Assembly: GCA_013205585.1 (NCBI GenBank)
Contig: JABMML010000170.1
Coordinates: 1-20,233 of the forward strand
Direction: 5' to 3'
From: Chitinophagaceae bacterium
GTDB taxonomy: Bacteria; Bacteroidota; Bacteroidia; Chitinophagales; Chitinophagaceae
DNA: 20,233 nucleotides
A program made the position numbers and the translations under genes. This document shows, piece after piece, positions 1 to 6,372 of the stretch. How positions within the stretch are numbered: the first letter of the stretch is position 1; each line of letters begins with the position of its first letter. Under the pieces are notes generated by a model. It was given only the letters and a program-made list of their open reading frames with translations, did no database searches and was not told where the DNA came from.

Positions 1-354
1 TACATCAGCAATAACTACTTCAGCATCGTTTACAAACACCTTTCCGTCTCTTAAATGAATAATAAGAGAAGCACCATTCACGGTTGTAGCTTCCATACCA
101 TCAGATAAATCACTAGATAATACTTTTCCAGCCACTACGTGGTAGGTTAAGATACCTTGTAATTGCGCTTTGTTTTCTGGTAAGATTAAAGACGCAACAG
201 TTCCTTCTGGTAATGCAGCAAAAGCAGCATCCACTGGAGCGAAAACTGTAAATGGACCTGCGCCATTTAAAGTGTCTACAAGTTCAGCAGCTGTTACCGC
301 TGCAACTAAAGTTTCGAATGAGCCATTCGCGATGGCAGTTTGTACAATATTCAT
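1..354 (-). CDS. FAS1 (fasciclin / beta-Ig-H3) domain protein, partial at window edge
   Basis: The reverse strand is open from an ATG at 354-352 to the window edge, giving the first 118 residues. The start reads MNIVQTAIANGSFETLVAAV. A fasciclin core follows: PFTVFAPVDAAF at about residues 34-45 (the FAS1 H1 box), a YHVVAGK stretch at about 71-77 (near the H2 box), then beta strands (ASLIIHLRDGKVFVNDAEVV). Small one-domain FAS1 proteins are common in Bacteroidota and are usually linked to adhesion or surface matrix, though their role is poorly known. I see no signal peptide from this start, and no upstream in-frame ATG supplies one, so its location is unclear. The C-terminus, probably only 15-25 residues by comparison with the family, lies outside the window. 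The family assignment is firm; the biological role is not. Confidence 0.9.
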   Translation of the reverse strand, partial: MNIVQTAIANGSFETLVAAVTAAELVDTLNGAGPFTVFAPVDAAFAALPEGTVASLILPENKAQLQGILTYHVVAGKVLSSDLSDGMEATTVNGASLIIHLRDGKVFVNDAEVVIADV

Positions 355-674
355 TTTATATGTTTTATATATTACATAAACATAGTAATTAGTATTATGT
401 TCGGCCTAAAAGGGTTAAATCATAATTTGTTAACAATTAAATTAATTATTATTTTTTTGTGGAGTCTTTGGTGCCTTATATATGTGTATCGTTCGTAAAA
501 CCGAACTAAAAAAAGACCCCTATTGCTAGAGGTCTCAGTCGTATTTTTTTAAACTTAAAGAGAATTCAATCTAATTAGGTTTTACATCTAAGTTCTTACG
601 TTAAATTGGGAGTCCTTTACTAGGGGAGGAAAATATAGGGTCAAATTAGGTCTAAATATTTTATATCTTTATTT
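355..674. other. Non-coding gap between FAS1 gene and small membrane protein gene
   Basis: This 320-base gap lies between two divergent genes and is very AT-rich. It contains the hairpin at 508-534 (listed separately) and a perfect 10-bp palindrome TTGTTAACAA at 427-436. I see no convincing ORF. A weak -7-like box (TATGTTTA on the minus strand, 384-377) lies about 22 bases before the FAS1 start, without a clear -33 TTG. Confidence 0.5.
508..534 (-). terminator. Intrinsic terminator-like hairpin, minus strand
   Basis: On the minus strand, an 8-bp stem with one mismatch (GACCTCTA / TAGGGGTC) around a 4-nt GCAA loop is followed at once by seven U residues. The plus-strand stem lies at 515-534 and the A-run at 508-514. 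The orientation is toward the FAS1 gene, but no minus-strand gene upstream needs a terminator here. It could end a small unannotated transcript, or sit in the FAS1 leader. Confidence 0.5.
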
Positions 675-947
675 ATGACAGACATGCAGTTAATATTTAT
701 CATTTTAATTATTTGGAGCATTCCTAGTACCTATTTTAGGAGTAAGTTTAGGAAAATTGTTTACCAAACGGATGACTGGAAAATTAATATTAAACCTCTT
801 TTCAAAAAAGAGATTATAGGTTTATTCAGTAATATGTATCCAGATAATAAAGATTATCTCAAAACAAGAAATTACTATCGAATCTATTTAGCAGTATATC
901 TAATTTTGTTTATTGTTTATAACTTAATTAGTAAAAATATTTTATAG
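675..947 (+). CDS. Small two-helix membrane protein, unknown function
   Basis: A 90-residue ORF starting MTDMQLIFIILIIWS. It has a hydrophobic segment at about residues 4-20, a basic and charged middle part (FRSKFRK, then KPLFKKE) and a second hydrophobic segment at about 68-87 ending in YNLISKNIL. This pattern predicts two membrane helices with a loop of roughly 45 residues. The stop lies 3 bases before the start of the DUF1295 gene, so the two are almost certainly co-transcribed. I do not recognise the family. An alternative start is the internal Met at residue 4 (684). Translation is supported by the tight spacing and plausible membrane topology; the function is unknown. Confidence 0.65.
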   Translation: MTDMQLIFIILIIWSIPSTYFRSKFRKIVYQTDDWKINIKPLFKKEIIGLFSNMYPDNKDYLKTRNYYRIYLAVYLILFIVYNLISKNIL

Positions 948-950
948 ATC

Positions 951-1823
951 ATGAAGCAAGCAGTACTTAATTTATTATTTTCCCTCATCGCTTTTTGCAT
1001 TGGGTATAGTATTGCACTTTTAACTGGACTACAAGTGGTTCAGCAAGCTGTATTGATTGCCTTTCTTATTCAATGGCTTTTGTTTATTCCTGCTTATTTT
1101 TTTCAAACAGAGAAATTCTATGACCTAGCGGGAAGTGCCACCTATTTATTCATTGTGAGTTATATAAGCTACCAAAGTTATTCTGCAATAAATATTAATA
1201 TGGGTAGTATTCTACTAGCTTTATTCATCATGCTATGGGCAATCCGTTTAGGCAGCTTCTTATTTATAAGAATTCATAAAAGTGGAGAAGATAAAAGGTT
1301 TGCATCCATCAAACCTTCACCAACAAGGTTCTTCATGGCATGGACTTTACAAGGAATGTGGGTTTGTTTATGTTCAATGTGTGCCTTAACAGCCATTGCC
1401 AGCAAAAATGGGGTAGTTCAAAATGGGGTTTTTTGTATTGGCATAGTTGTCTTTATTTTCGGTTTTGTAGTAGAGATTATCGCCGACTGGCAAAAATCTA
1501 CATTCCGTAAAAATCCTAAAAATAAGGATCAATTTATTGCGCAAGGGCTTTGGTCTTACTCAAGACACCCAAACTACTTTGGTGAAATTACATTGTGGTT
1601 GGGCATTTCCATTATGTCTTTTTCATCCTTATCAAGTTGGCAGTATATTACTTTAATCTCTCCACTATTTACATATATGCTACTTGTTTATATAAGTGGT
1701 GTTAGAATTTTAGAAATTGCAGGGATGGAGAAATGGGGTCATTTAGACAACTATCAAAAATACATCCGCAAAACACCTTCTTTATTTCCATATTCTAATC
1801 TATTTAAAAATAAGAATACTTAA
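951..1823 (+). CDS. DUF1295 / steroid 5-alpha-reductase C-terminal-like integral membrane protein
   Basis: A 290-residue polytopic membrane protein with about six to seven hydrophobic segments. Signatures of the DUF1295 group of the isoprenylcysteine methyltransferase/steroid-reductase fold are visible: WAIRLGSFLFIRI (96-108), ADWQKSTFRKNP (178-189), and the nucleotide-binding signature SRHPNYFGE (204-212) followed by a hydrophobic helix. Proteins of this fold reduce steroid-like lipids or methylate prenylated or lipid substrates, but bacterial DUF1295 members mostly have no proven reaction. The gene follows the small membrane protein gene by 3 bases, and the two form a plus-strand unit. The ORF ends 24 bases before the IS remnant on the opposite strand, without an obvious terminator. 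Family call is sure; the substrate is unknown. Confidence 0.88.
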   Translation: MKQAVLNLLFSLIAFCIGYSIALLTGLQVVQQAVLIAFLIQWLLFIPAYFFQTEKFYDLAGSATYLFIVSYISYQSYSAININMGSILLALFIMLWAIRLGSFLFIRIHKSGEDKRFASIKPSPTRFFMAWTLQGMWVCLCSMCALTAIASKNGVVQNGVFCIGIVVFIFGFVVEIIADWQKSTFRKNPKNKDQFIAQGLWSYSRHPNYFGEITLWLGISIMSFSSLSSWQYITLISPLFTYMLLVYISGVRILEIAGMEKWGHLDNYQKYIRKTPSLFPYSNLFKNKNT

Positions 1824-1847
1824 ATTAAATAGCGTAACGCTCTACGA

Positions 1848-2069
1848 TCAAAAAAGTTTCTTTTTAGCCGCTTCTGTAAACTCTTTATTCCATCTATAAA
1901 AGGTGGCTTCTGATATACTGTGTTTCAGACATAGCGCTGCAATGGAGTATTCCCCTCGCTTAGCTTCCATTACGATTGCTACCTTTTGTTCTGATGAAAA
2001 GAGTCTCCTTATCTTAGGGCTGGTCTCTTTATTGGAGTTCTCTTTAGATTTTTTTGGCTTCTGTCCCAT
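1848..2069 (-). pseudogene. Truncated IS3-type transposase OrfA (helix-turn-helix part only)
   Basis: A 73-residue ORF with a basic N-terminus (MGQKPKKSKENSNK) and a helix-turn-helix core: FSSEQKVAIVMEAKRGEYS, then IAALCLKHSISEATFYRWNKEF. The last helix matches the YRW-K-F recognition helix of IS3-family OrfA proteins. In full-length relatives the reading continues past the AGKK-L segment into a coiled coil and then OrfB with the DDE catalytic core. Here it stops at ...AAKKKLF, and only about 24 bases separate the stop from the end of the DUF1295 gene, so no OrfB remains. I therefore call it a 3'-deleted IS remnant. It could still be expressed as a small DNA-binding protein, but nothing shows that. 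Confidence 0.75.
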
Positions 2070-2115
2070 CTCATTTTTATTTAATTTTTAATGATGGAAA
2101 CTCGCTACTAATTAA

Positions 2116-2160
2116 GACTATATTTTGCCCACTTTATACCGACAATTTATAAGTATAGTC
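2116..2160. repeat. Short inverted repeat, possible end of the IS remnant
   Basis: The 7-bp arms GACTATA (2116-2122) and TATAGTC (2154-2160) face each other across 31 bases. They lie 50-90 bases upstream of the OrfA start on the minus strand, where the left end of an IS3-type element would be expected. On the minus strand the outer arm begins TGGACTATAC, and TG ends are usual in IS3 elements. No matching right end is visible, which fits a truncated element. This is inference from position and a short repeat only. Confidence 0.25.
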
Positions 2161-2167
2161 CATTTCA

Positions 2168-2272
2168 ATGATTAAATCAAGAGTCTTAGAAATGATAGAG
2201 ATTACAAGAATTATAAATAGACCTGTTGCGTTAGAATTGCAAAAGAGTAGGTATTTTACTTCCAAAAGGTAA
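2168..2272 (+). CDS. Possible 34-aa small ORF, unsupported
   Basis: An ATG at 2168 opens 34 codons (starting MIKSRVLEMIEITRIINRPV, ending YFTSKR) to a TAA at 2270-2272. The stop lies within the stem of a terminator-like hairpin. There is no recognisable domain or ribosome binding site, and an ORF of this length can arise by chance in AT-rich sequence. It is listed because the ORF-plus-terminator arrangement is neat, not because a product is known. Confidence 0.2.
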   Translation: MIKSRVLEMIEITRIINRPVALELQKSRYFTSKR

Positions 2273-2284
2273 GTAATATTTTTT
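2256..2284 (+). terminator. Terminator-like hairpin, plus strand
   Basis: TTACTTCC and GG-T-AAGTAA pair, with one bulged base, around an AAAA loop. The run TATTTTTT follows. The geometry is that of a modest Rho-independent terminator for plus-strand transcription. The only plus-strand reading frame just upstream is the 34-codon ORF, so it may end that transcript or read-through from the DUF1295 unit. Confidence 0.35.
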
Positions 2285-2450
2285 AATTATTATTATTAAA
2301 TTGTTTTGCAATAATACCGCTGCGTGCCGAAAATACGTCTTATAATGGCTCAAATCGGTCAATTTGTATTTTTATAATATGTAATACCTTATAAAATAAT
2401 GACTTAAGTTAAATTGAGTGCCCTTTGTTTTTTGACTTAATATACTACAA

Positions 2451-2466
2451 AACTGATATATCAGTT
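2451..2466. promoter_or_regulatory. Perfect 16-bp palindrome upstream of scoA, operator candidate
   Basis: AACTGATATATCAGTT is identical to its reverse complement over all 16 bases. It ends 61 bases before the scoA ATG. Perfect palindromes of this length are typical binding sites of dimeric repressors or activators. The adjoining left sequence, ATACTACAA (2442-2450), loosely resembles the ATACTAACAATT element found before the hydroxylase and homogentisate dioxygenase genes. The regulator is unknown and no regulatory gene lies in the window. Confidence 0.45.
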
Positions 2467-2527
2467 CAATGCATTATTTTTAATGTACAAACTTTTTAAA
2501 TTCAAATTTTAATGAAAGTTGAGTACT

Positions 2528-3223
2528 ATGATAAATAAAAAAGTTGCTAACGCTGAAGAAGCTATTAATGATATTAAAGACGGAGATACACTCATGTTGG
2601 GTGGGTTTGGCCTATGCGGTATCCCAGAAAAATGTATTGCGGCTTTGGTTAGTAAAGGAATAAAAAACCTTACCTGTATTTCAAATAATGCAGGGGTAGA
2701 CGATTTTGGAATTGGATTAATGTTGCAACAAAAGCAAGTTAAAAAAATGGTTTCTTCTTATGTAGGAGAGAATGCTGAATTTGAGAGACAATTACTTTCT
2801 GGAGAACTTGATGTTGAATTGATACCACAAGGAACTTTAGCATTTAGGTGTATGGCTGCAGGGTATGGAATGCCTGCTATTTTTACGCCAGCTGGTATTG
2901 GAACAGAAGTTGCTATTGGAAAAGAAGTTAGAAATTTTAATGGGAAAGATTATTTATTAGAAAAAGCATTTGAAGCCAATTTTGCAATTGTAAAAGCTTG
3001 GAAGGGTGATACCGCTGGTAATTTAATTTTTAAGGCAACATCACGCAACTTTAATACGGTGATGGCAATGGCCGGTAGAATCACCATTGCAGAAGTGGAA
3101 GAGCTGGTTGAACCAGGTGAATTGGATCCCAATCAAATTCATGTACCAGGCATTTATGTGCATAGAATTTTTAAAGGAAGTGATTACGAAAAAAGAATAG
3201 AAAAAAAAACAACAAGTATATAA
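2528..3223 (+). CDS. scoA: 3-oxoacid CoA-transferase (SCOT type), subunit A
   Basis: A 231-residue protein carrying the CoA-transferase family I alpha-subunit signature [10 protein letters not shown] (25-34). It has the usual SCOT-A sequence throughout: [46 protein letters not shown], a long C-terminal [13 protein letters not shown] segment and a final [13 protein letters not shown] chose the ATG at 2528 because relatives start M-NKKV; a TTG at 2519 would add only three residues. With ScoB it moves CoA from succinyl-CoA to acetoacetate, giving acetoacetyl-CoA and succinate. That consumes the acetoacetate released by fumarylacetoacetase, so placement at the edge of a tyrosine degradation locus makes sense. 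ScoB follows after 20 bases. Other short 3-oxoacids could also be substrates. The catalytic glutamate is in ScoB. Confidence 0.93.
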   Translation: MINKKVANAEEAINDIKDGDTLMLGGFGLCGIPEKCIAALVSKGIKNLTCISNNAGVDDFGIGLMLQQKQVKKMVSSYVGENAEFERQLLSGELDVELIPQGTLAFRCMAAGYGMPAIFTPAGIGTEVAIGKEVRNFNGKDYLLEKAFEANFAIVKAWKGDTAGNLIFKATSRNFNTVMAMAGRITIAEVEELVEPGELDPNQIHVPGIYVHRIFKGSDYEKRIEKKTTSI

Positions 3224-3243
3224 TCTATAACTAAATTTTTCTC

Positions 3244-3903
3244 ATGTTAGATAAAGAAGCAATTGCAAAAAGAATTGCACAAGAAATACAAAATAATTCC
3301 TACGTGAATTTGGGTATAGGCATTCCTACCTTGGTTGCCAATTATATACCAAAGAATATACAAGTATGCTTTCAATCAGAAAACGGGCTTTTAGGTATGG
3401 GGCCATTTCCAAGAGAAATAGAGGTAGATGCAGATTTGATTAATGCAGGCAAACAAACTATTACCATGTTGCCAGGAGCCGCCATCTTTGATTCTGCTAT
3501 GAGCTTTGGTATGATACATGCGCAAAAAATAGATTTAACGATACTAGGCGCCATGGAAGTTTCTGAAAATGGGGATATAGCCAATTGGAAAATTCCTGGT
3601 AAAATGGTTAAAGGAATGGGAGGTGCAATGGATTTAGTTGCCTCCGCAAAAAATATTATTGTAGCCATGCAACACGTAAATAAAGCAGGGGAAAGTAAAT
3701 TATTGCAGGCTTGCACTTTACCACTTACAGGCATTAGATGTGTGAAAAAAATTGTAACTGAGCTTGCTGTTTTAGCTGTATTACCAGAAGGAGGTTTTAA
3801 ATTATTAGAAAGAGCGCCAGGCGTCTCGGTAGAAGCTATAAAAAAAGCCACGCTTGGAAAACTTATCATTGAAGGTCAGATTCCAGAAATGTCTTTTGAT
3901 TAA
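3244..3903 (+). CDS. scoB: 3-oxoacid CoA-transferase (SCOT type), subunit B
   Basis: A 219-residue beta subunit. The catalytic motif SENGLLGMGPFP (45-56) is intact, with Glu46 of the S-E-N-G signature as the expected nucleophile that forms the glutamyl-CoA thioester. Other typical stretches are VNLGIGIPTLV (21-31), MLPGAAIFDSAMSFGMI, LTILGAMEVSENGDIANW and KGMGGAMDLVASAKN. Length fits the family. It is the second gene of the scoAB operon and faces HPPD tail to tail with only an 11-base gap, containing a weak CCTTT/AAAGG hairpin. By family knowledge the heterodimer, or its tetramer, is cytosolic. In this context the likely task is activating acetoacetate from phenylalanine and tyrosine so that thiolase can make acetyl-CoA; the thiolase is not in the window. 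Confidence 0.93.
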   Translation: MLDKEAIAKRIAQEIQNNSYVNLGIGIPTLVANYIPKNIQVCFQSENGLLGMGPFPREIEVDADLINAGKQTITMLPGAAIFDSAMSFGMIHAQKIDLTILGAMEVSENGDIANWKIPGKMVKGMGGAMDLVASAKNIIVAMQHVNKAGESKLLQACTLPLTGIRCVKKIVTELAVLAVLPEGGFKLLERAPGVSVEAIKKATLGKLIIEGQIPEMSFD

Positions 3904-3914
3904 ATTATCCTTTT

Positions 3915-5024
3915 TTAAAGGTTACCTCTCAAATCTTGTTCTCTTTCCAATGCTTCAAATAAGGCTTTGAAATTACCTGCGCCAAAAGATTTCGCTCCCT
4001 TTCTTTGTATAATTTCATAAAACAAAGTAGGTCTGTCTTCAACAGGCTTCGTAAATATTTGTAATAAATATCCTTCCTCATCTCTGTCTACCAAAATACC
4101 TAATTTTTTTAGTGGGGCAACATCCTCGTCAATGGGTCCAATTCTATCTAATAAATCGTCATAATAAGTAGAAGGGATATTTAAAAACTCCACACCACGA
4201 CTAATTAATTTTTCAACAGTCTCTAGAATATTGTCTGTAGCTATGGCAATATGCTGAACGCCCGCATCTTTGTAAAAATCTAAGTACTCTTCCACCTGCG
4301 ACTTCTTTTTACCTTTTGCTGGTTCATTGATAGGAAATTTTACAAAACCGTTTCCATTACTCATTACCTTACTCATGAGTGCAGAGTATTCGGTTGAGAT
4401 TTGTTTGTCATCAAATGTCAAAATATTTTTAAAACCCATTACGTCTTCATAAAAACTTACCCAAGTGTTCATTTGATTCCATCCTACATTGCCTACACAA
4501 TGATCAATATACTTAAGCCCTACAGGTGCTGGATTATAGCCGTTTTCTAATTTTCTAAATCCAGGCATAAAAATACCATTGTAATTTTTTCTTTCAACAA
4601 ATAAGTGTACAGTGTCGCCATATATATGAATACCACTCATTTTTATTTCACCATCCTCGTCTTGAATGGTATGCGGTTCCAAATATGGTTTTGCACCTCT
4701 TTTTACGGTTTGCTCAAAAGCGTCATATGCGTCCGCAACAGTAAGTGCTATTGCTTTTACTCCATCACCATGTTTGTGCACATGCTCGGCAATTGCAGAG
4801 TTGGAATGTAAAGGAGTTGTTAAAATTAACTTTACTTTATCTTGTATTAAAACGTAAGATACTTTTTCCTTATCTCCGGTTTCAGGTCCACTATACGCAT
4901 AATTTTGATATCCAAATGCTGTTTTATAATAATTTGCTGCTTGTTTTGCATTACCTACATATAACTCTAGGTAATCGGTTCCTAATAGGGGTAAAAAATC
5001 GGGATATATACCTTTGCTTTCCAT
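3915..5024 (-). CDS. hppD: 4-hydroxyphenylpyruvate dioxygenase
   Basis: A 369-residue non-haem iron enzyme that converts 4-hydroxyphenylpyruvate and O2 to homogentisate and CO2. It has two VOC (glyoxalase-fold) domains, about 15-145 and 168-345. The Fe(II) ligands are visible: His175 in YIDHCVGNV, His258 in GVQHIAIAT and Glu337 in FYEIIQRKG. The gating C-terminal helix FGAGNFKALFEALEREQ (347-363) is also present. Length and motif order match bacterial and mammalian HPPD rather than the related hydroxymandelate synthase, although that distinction normally needs active-site comparison. It lies 42 bases downstream of the homogentisate dioxygenase gene on the same strand, so the two successive enzymes are probably co-transcribed. 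The start MESKGIYPDFLPLLGTDYLE is the only good ATG. Confidence 0.96.
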   Translation of the reverse strand: MESKGIYPDFLPLLGTDYLELYVGNAKQAANYYKTAFGYQNYAYSGPETGDKEKVSYVLIQDKVKLILTTPLHSNSAIAEHVHKHGDGVKAIALTVADAYDAFEQTVKRGAKPYLEPHTIQDEDGEIKMSGIHIYGDTVHLFVERKNYNGIFMPGFRKLENGYNPAPVGLKYIDHCVGNVGWNQMNTWVSFYEDVMGFKNILTFDDKQISTEYSALMSKVMSNGNGFVKFPINEPAKGKKKSQVEEYLDFYKDAGVQHIAIATDNILETVEKLISRGVEFLNIPSTYYDDLLDRIGPIDEDVAPLKKLGILVDRDEEGYLLQIFTKPVEDRPTLFYEIIQRKGAKSFGAGNFKALFEALEREQDLRGNL

Positions 5025-5066
5025 TGATATTAATTATGTTTTATTTTTTATTGGAGTCATTCATTC

Positions 5067-6233
5067 TTATTCGATGTTGTGTTGCCAACTCTTATGATAA
5101 TTTTCATCTTCAATTAACAAAGCCTCCTCGGTAATCATTAATGGTTTAAAAGGGTCAATCATTACAGCTAACTCATCTGTTCTTTCTTTTCCAATCGATT
5201 TTTCTACGCTTCCTGGATGTGGGCCATGAGGGATTCCTCCTGGGTGTAATGTAATTTGTCCTTGTACCACCGAATTACGGCTCATAAAATCACCGTCTAC
5301 ATAATACAACACTTCATCACTATCTACATTGCTGTGGTTATATGGAGCAGGAATGGCTTCAGGATGGTAATCGTATTTCCTTGGCACAAAAGAACAGATT
5401 ACAAAATTGTTTGCTTCAAAAGTTTGATGAACAGGCGGTGGTTGATGCACTCTACCGGTGATAGGTTCAAAATTATGAATAGAAAATGCCCATGGATAGT
5501 GATAGCCATCCCATCCGATAAAATCAAATGGATGTGTGCCATAAGTGTATGGATAAATTAAACCTTGCTTTTTAATTAGAATTTTATAATCACCTTCCTG
5601 ATCAAAAGTTTCTAATTCATTGGGTCGTCTTATATCACGTTCGCAGAATGGTGCGTGTTCCATTAACTGTCCAAACTGATTTTGATAACGCTTAGGAAAA
5701 CGAATAGGGCTATAACTTTCAATAATAAATAGTCTATTATTTTCATCATCAAATTCCATTTGATAAATAGTACCTCTTGGAACTACTAAATAGTCGCCGT
5801 AAGAAAATTTAATTTTTCCAAATCCGGTTTTTAAGGTGCCGGTACCTTTGTGTACAAAAATTACTTCATCTGCTTGACTATTTTTATAAAAATAATCTGT
5901 CATTGATTTTTTGGGTGCAGCTAAAGAAATTTGCAAATCAGCATTTACCAAAACTGGTTTTCTACTTTTTAAATAGTCATCTTCCGGTTTAATATTAAAA
6001 CCCAACAAACTGGTATGACGTAAATGTTTTTCTCTTGCAATTTTTGGTTCTACAGAATAGGGTGTGCCCAATGATTTAACAAGGGTAGGCGGATGGGTAT
6101 GATAAACTAATGAATACATGCCCGAAAAACCTTCTGTTGAAACCAACTCTTCGGCATATAATTTCCCATTGGGTTGTCTAAATACTGTATGTCTTTTTGC
6201 GGGAATTTTTCCCAATGTGTGATATATTGGCAT
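5067..6233 (-). CDS. hmgA: Homogentisate 1,2-dioxygenase
   Basis: A 388-residue cupin-type Fe(II) enzyme that opens the ring of homogentisate to 4-maleylacetoacetate. The ligands can be read by analogy to the human enzyme (His335, Glu341, His371): His300 and Glu306 in NHSNVDSDE, then His336 in HPGGIPHGPHPG. An N-terminal cupin part (to about 175, with GDYLVVPRGTIYQME) and the THPFDFIGWDGYHYPW signature (233-248) support the call. It is shorter than the human enzyme (about 445 aa), as is common for this bacterial branch. It is the first gene of a minus-strand pair with HPPD and is divergent from the fumarylacetoacetase gene across a 139-base shared control region. The C-terminus reads through NYHKSWQHNIE without truncation. 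Confidence 0.94.
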   Translation of the reverse strand: MPIYHTLGKIPAKRHTVFRQPNGKLYAEELVSTEGFSGMYSLVYHTHPPTLVKSLGTPYSVEPKIAREKHLRHTSLLGFNIKPEDDYLKSRKPVLVNADLQISLAAPKKSMTDYFYKNSQADEVIFVHKGTGTLKTGFGKIKFSYGDYLVVPRGTIYQMEFDDENNRLFIIESYSPIRFPKRYQNQFGQLMEHAPFCERDIRRPNELETFDQEGDYKILIKKQGLIYPYTYGTHPFDFIGWDGYHYPWAFSIHNFEPITGRVHQPPPVHQTFEANNFVICSFVPRKYDYHPEAIPAPYNHSNVDSDEVLYYVDGDFMSRNSVVQGQITLHPGGIPHGPHPGSVEKSIGKERTDELAVMIDPFKPLMITEEALLIEDENYHKSWQHNIE

Positions 6234-6256
6234 AAATTAGATTTTCAAGAACCACA

Positions 6257-6268
6257 ATACTAACAATT
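6257..6268. promoter_or_regulatory. 12-bp element ATACTAACAATT in the hmgA/fah control region
   Basis: The same 12 bases occur at 10084-10095 upstream of the phenylalanine hydroxylase gene. In both places they lie in the same orientation relative to the minus-strand gene (reading AATTGTTAGTAT). Here the element ends 24 bases before the hmgA ATG and lacks the second arm that makes the copy at 10083-10104 an inverted repeat. A shared site for a pathway regulator is possible; chance similarity in AT-rich DNA is the alternative. Confidence 0.3.
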
Positions 6269-6294
6269 ATAAGCAAAAGATAAAATATTATTTT

Positions 6295-6302
6295 TAACTT
6301 TG
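6295..6302 (+). promoter_or_regulatory. Candidate promoter -7 box for the fah operon
   Basis: TAACTTTG matches the Bacteroidota -7 consensus TAnnTTTG exactly and sits 70 bases before the fah ATG. No clear TTG lies at the usual distance upstream, so this is a partial match. The 10-bp palindrome AGCATATGCT (6307-6316) follows at the likely start of transcription. Confidence 0.35.
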
Positions 6303-6372
6303 ATAAAGCATATGCTCAAGTATTAAGTTTTTATGCCATAAAACCATATATATCATAAAATATTGATAATCA

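Larger units (their letters stand above)
2092..2527. other. Intergenic region between IS remnant and scoA
   Basis: This stretch of about 430 bases has no gene above 34 codons. It holds a possible IS end near 2100-2162, a weak 34-codon ORF (2168-2272), a terminator-like hairpin (2256-2284), a slightly GC-richer patch around 2315-2360 with no recognised content, and the palindrome at 2451-2466. I could not identify a clear promoter for scoA. Confidence 0.5.

Noticed and set aside
170..379. 69-codon plus-strand frame over the FAS1 gene
   Set aside because: It lies almost wholly antisense to a clear fasciclin domain, and its low-complexity Ala/Thr/Ser composition is what an antisense reading gives.
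1903..2091. 62-codon plus-strand frame across the IS remnant
   Set aside because: The opposite strand carries a recognisable OrfA helix-turn-helix. The plus-strand reading has no features.
2519..2527. TTG start for scoA three codons upstream
   Set aside because: The ATG at 2528 matches the start of related SCOT A subunits. The TTG adds nothing conserved.
3372..3869. 165-codon minus-strand frame opposite scoB
   Set aside because: It is antisense to a well-conserved CoA-transferase subunit, with no recognisable domain of its own.
6307..6316. 10-bp palindrome AGCATATGCT in the hmgA/fah control region as an independent operator
   Set aside because: Ten-base palindromes are expected by chance in AT-rich intergenic DNA, and no second copy was found. 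It is mentioned only beside the promoter box.
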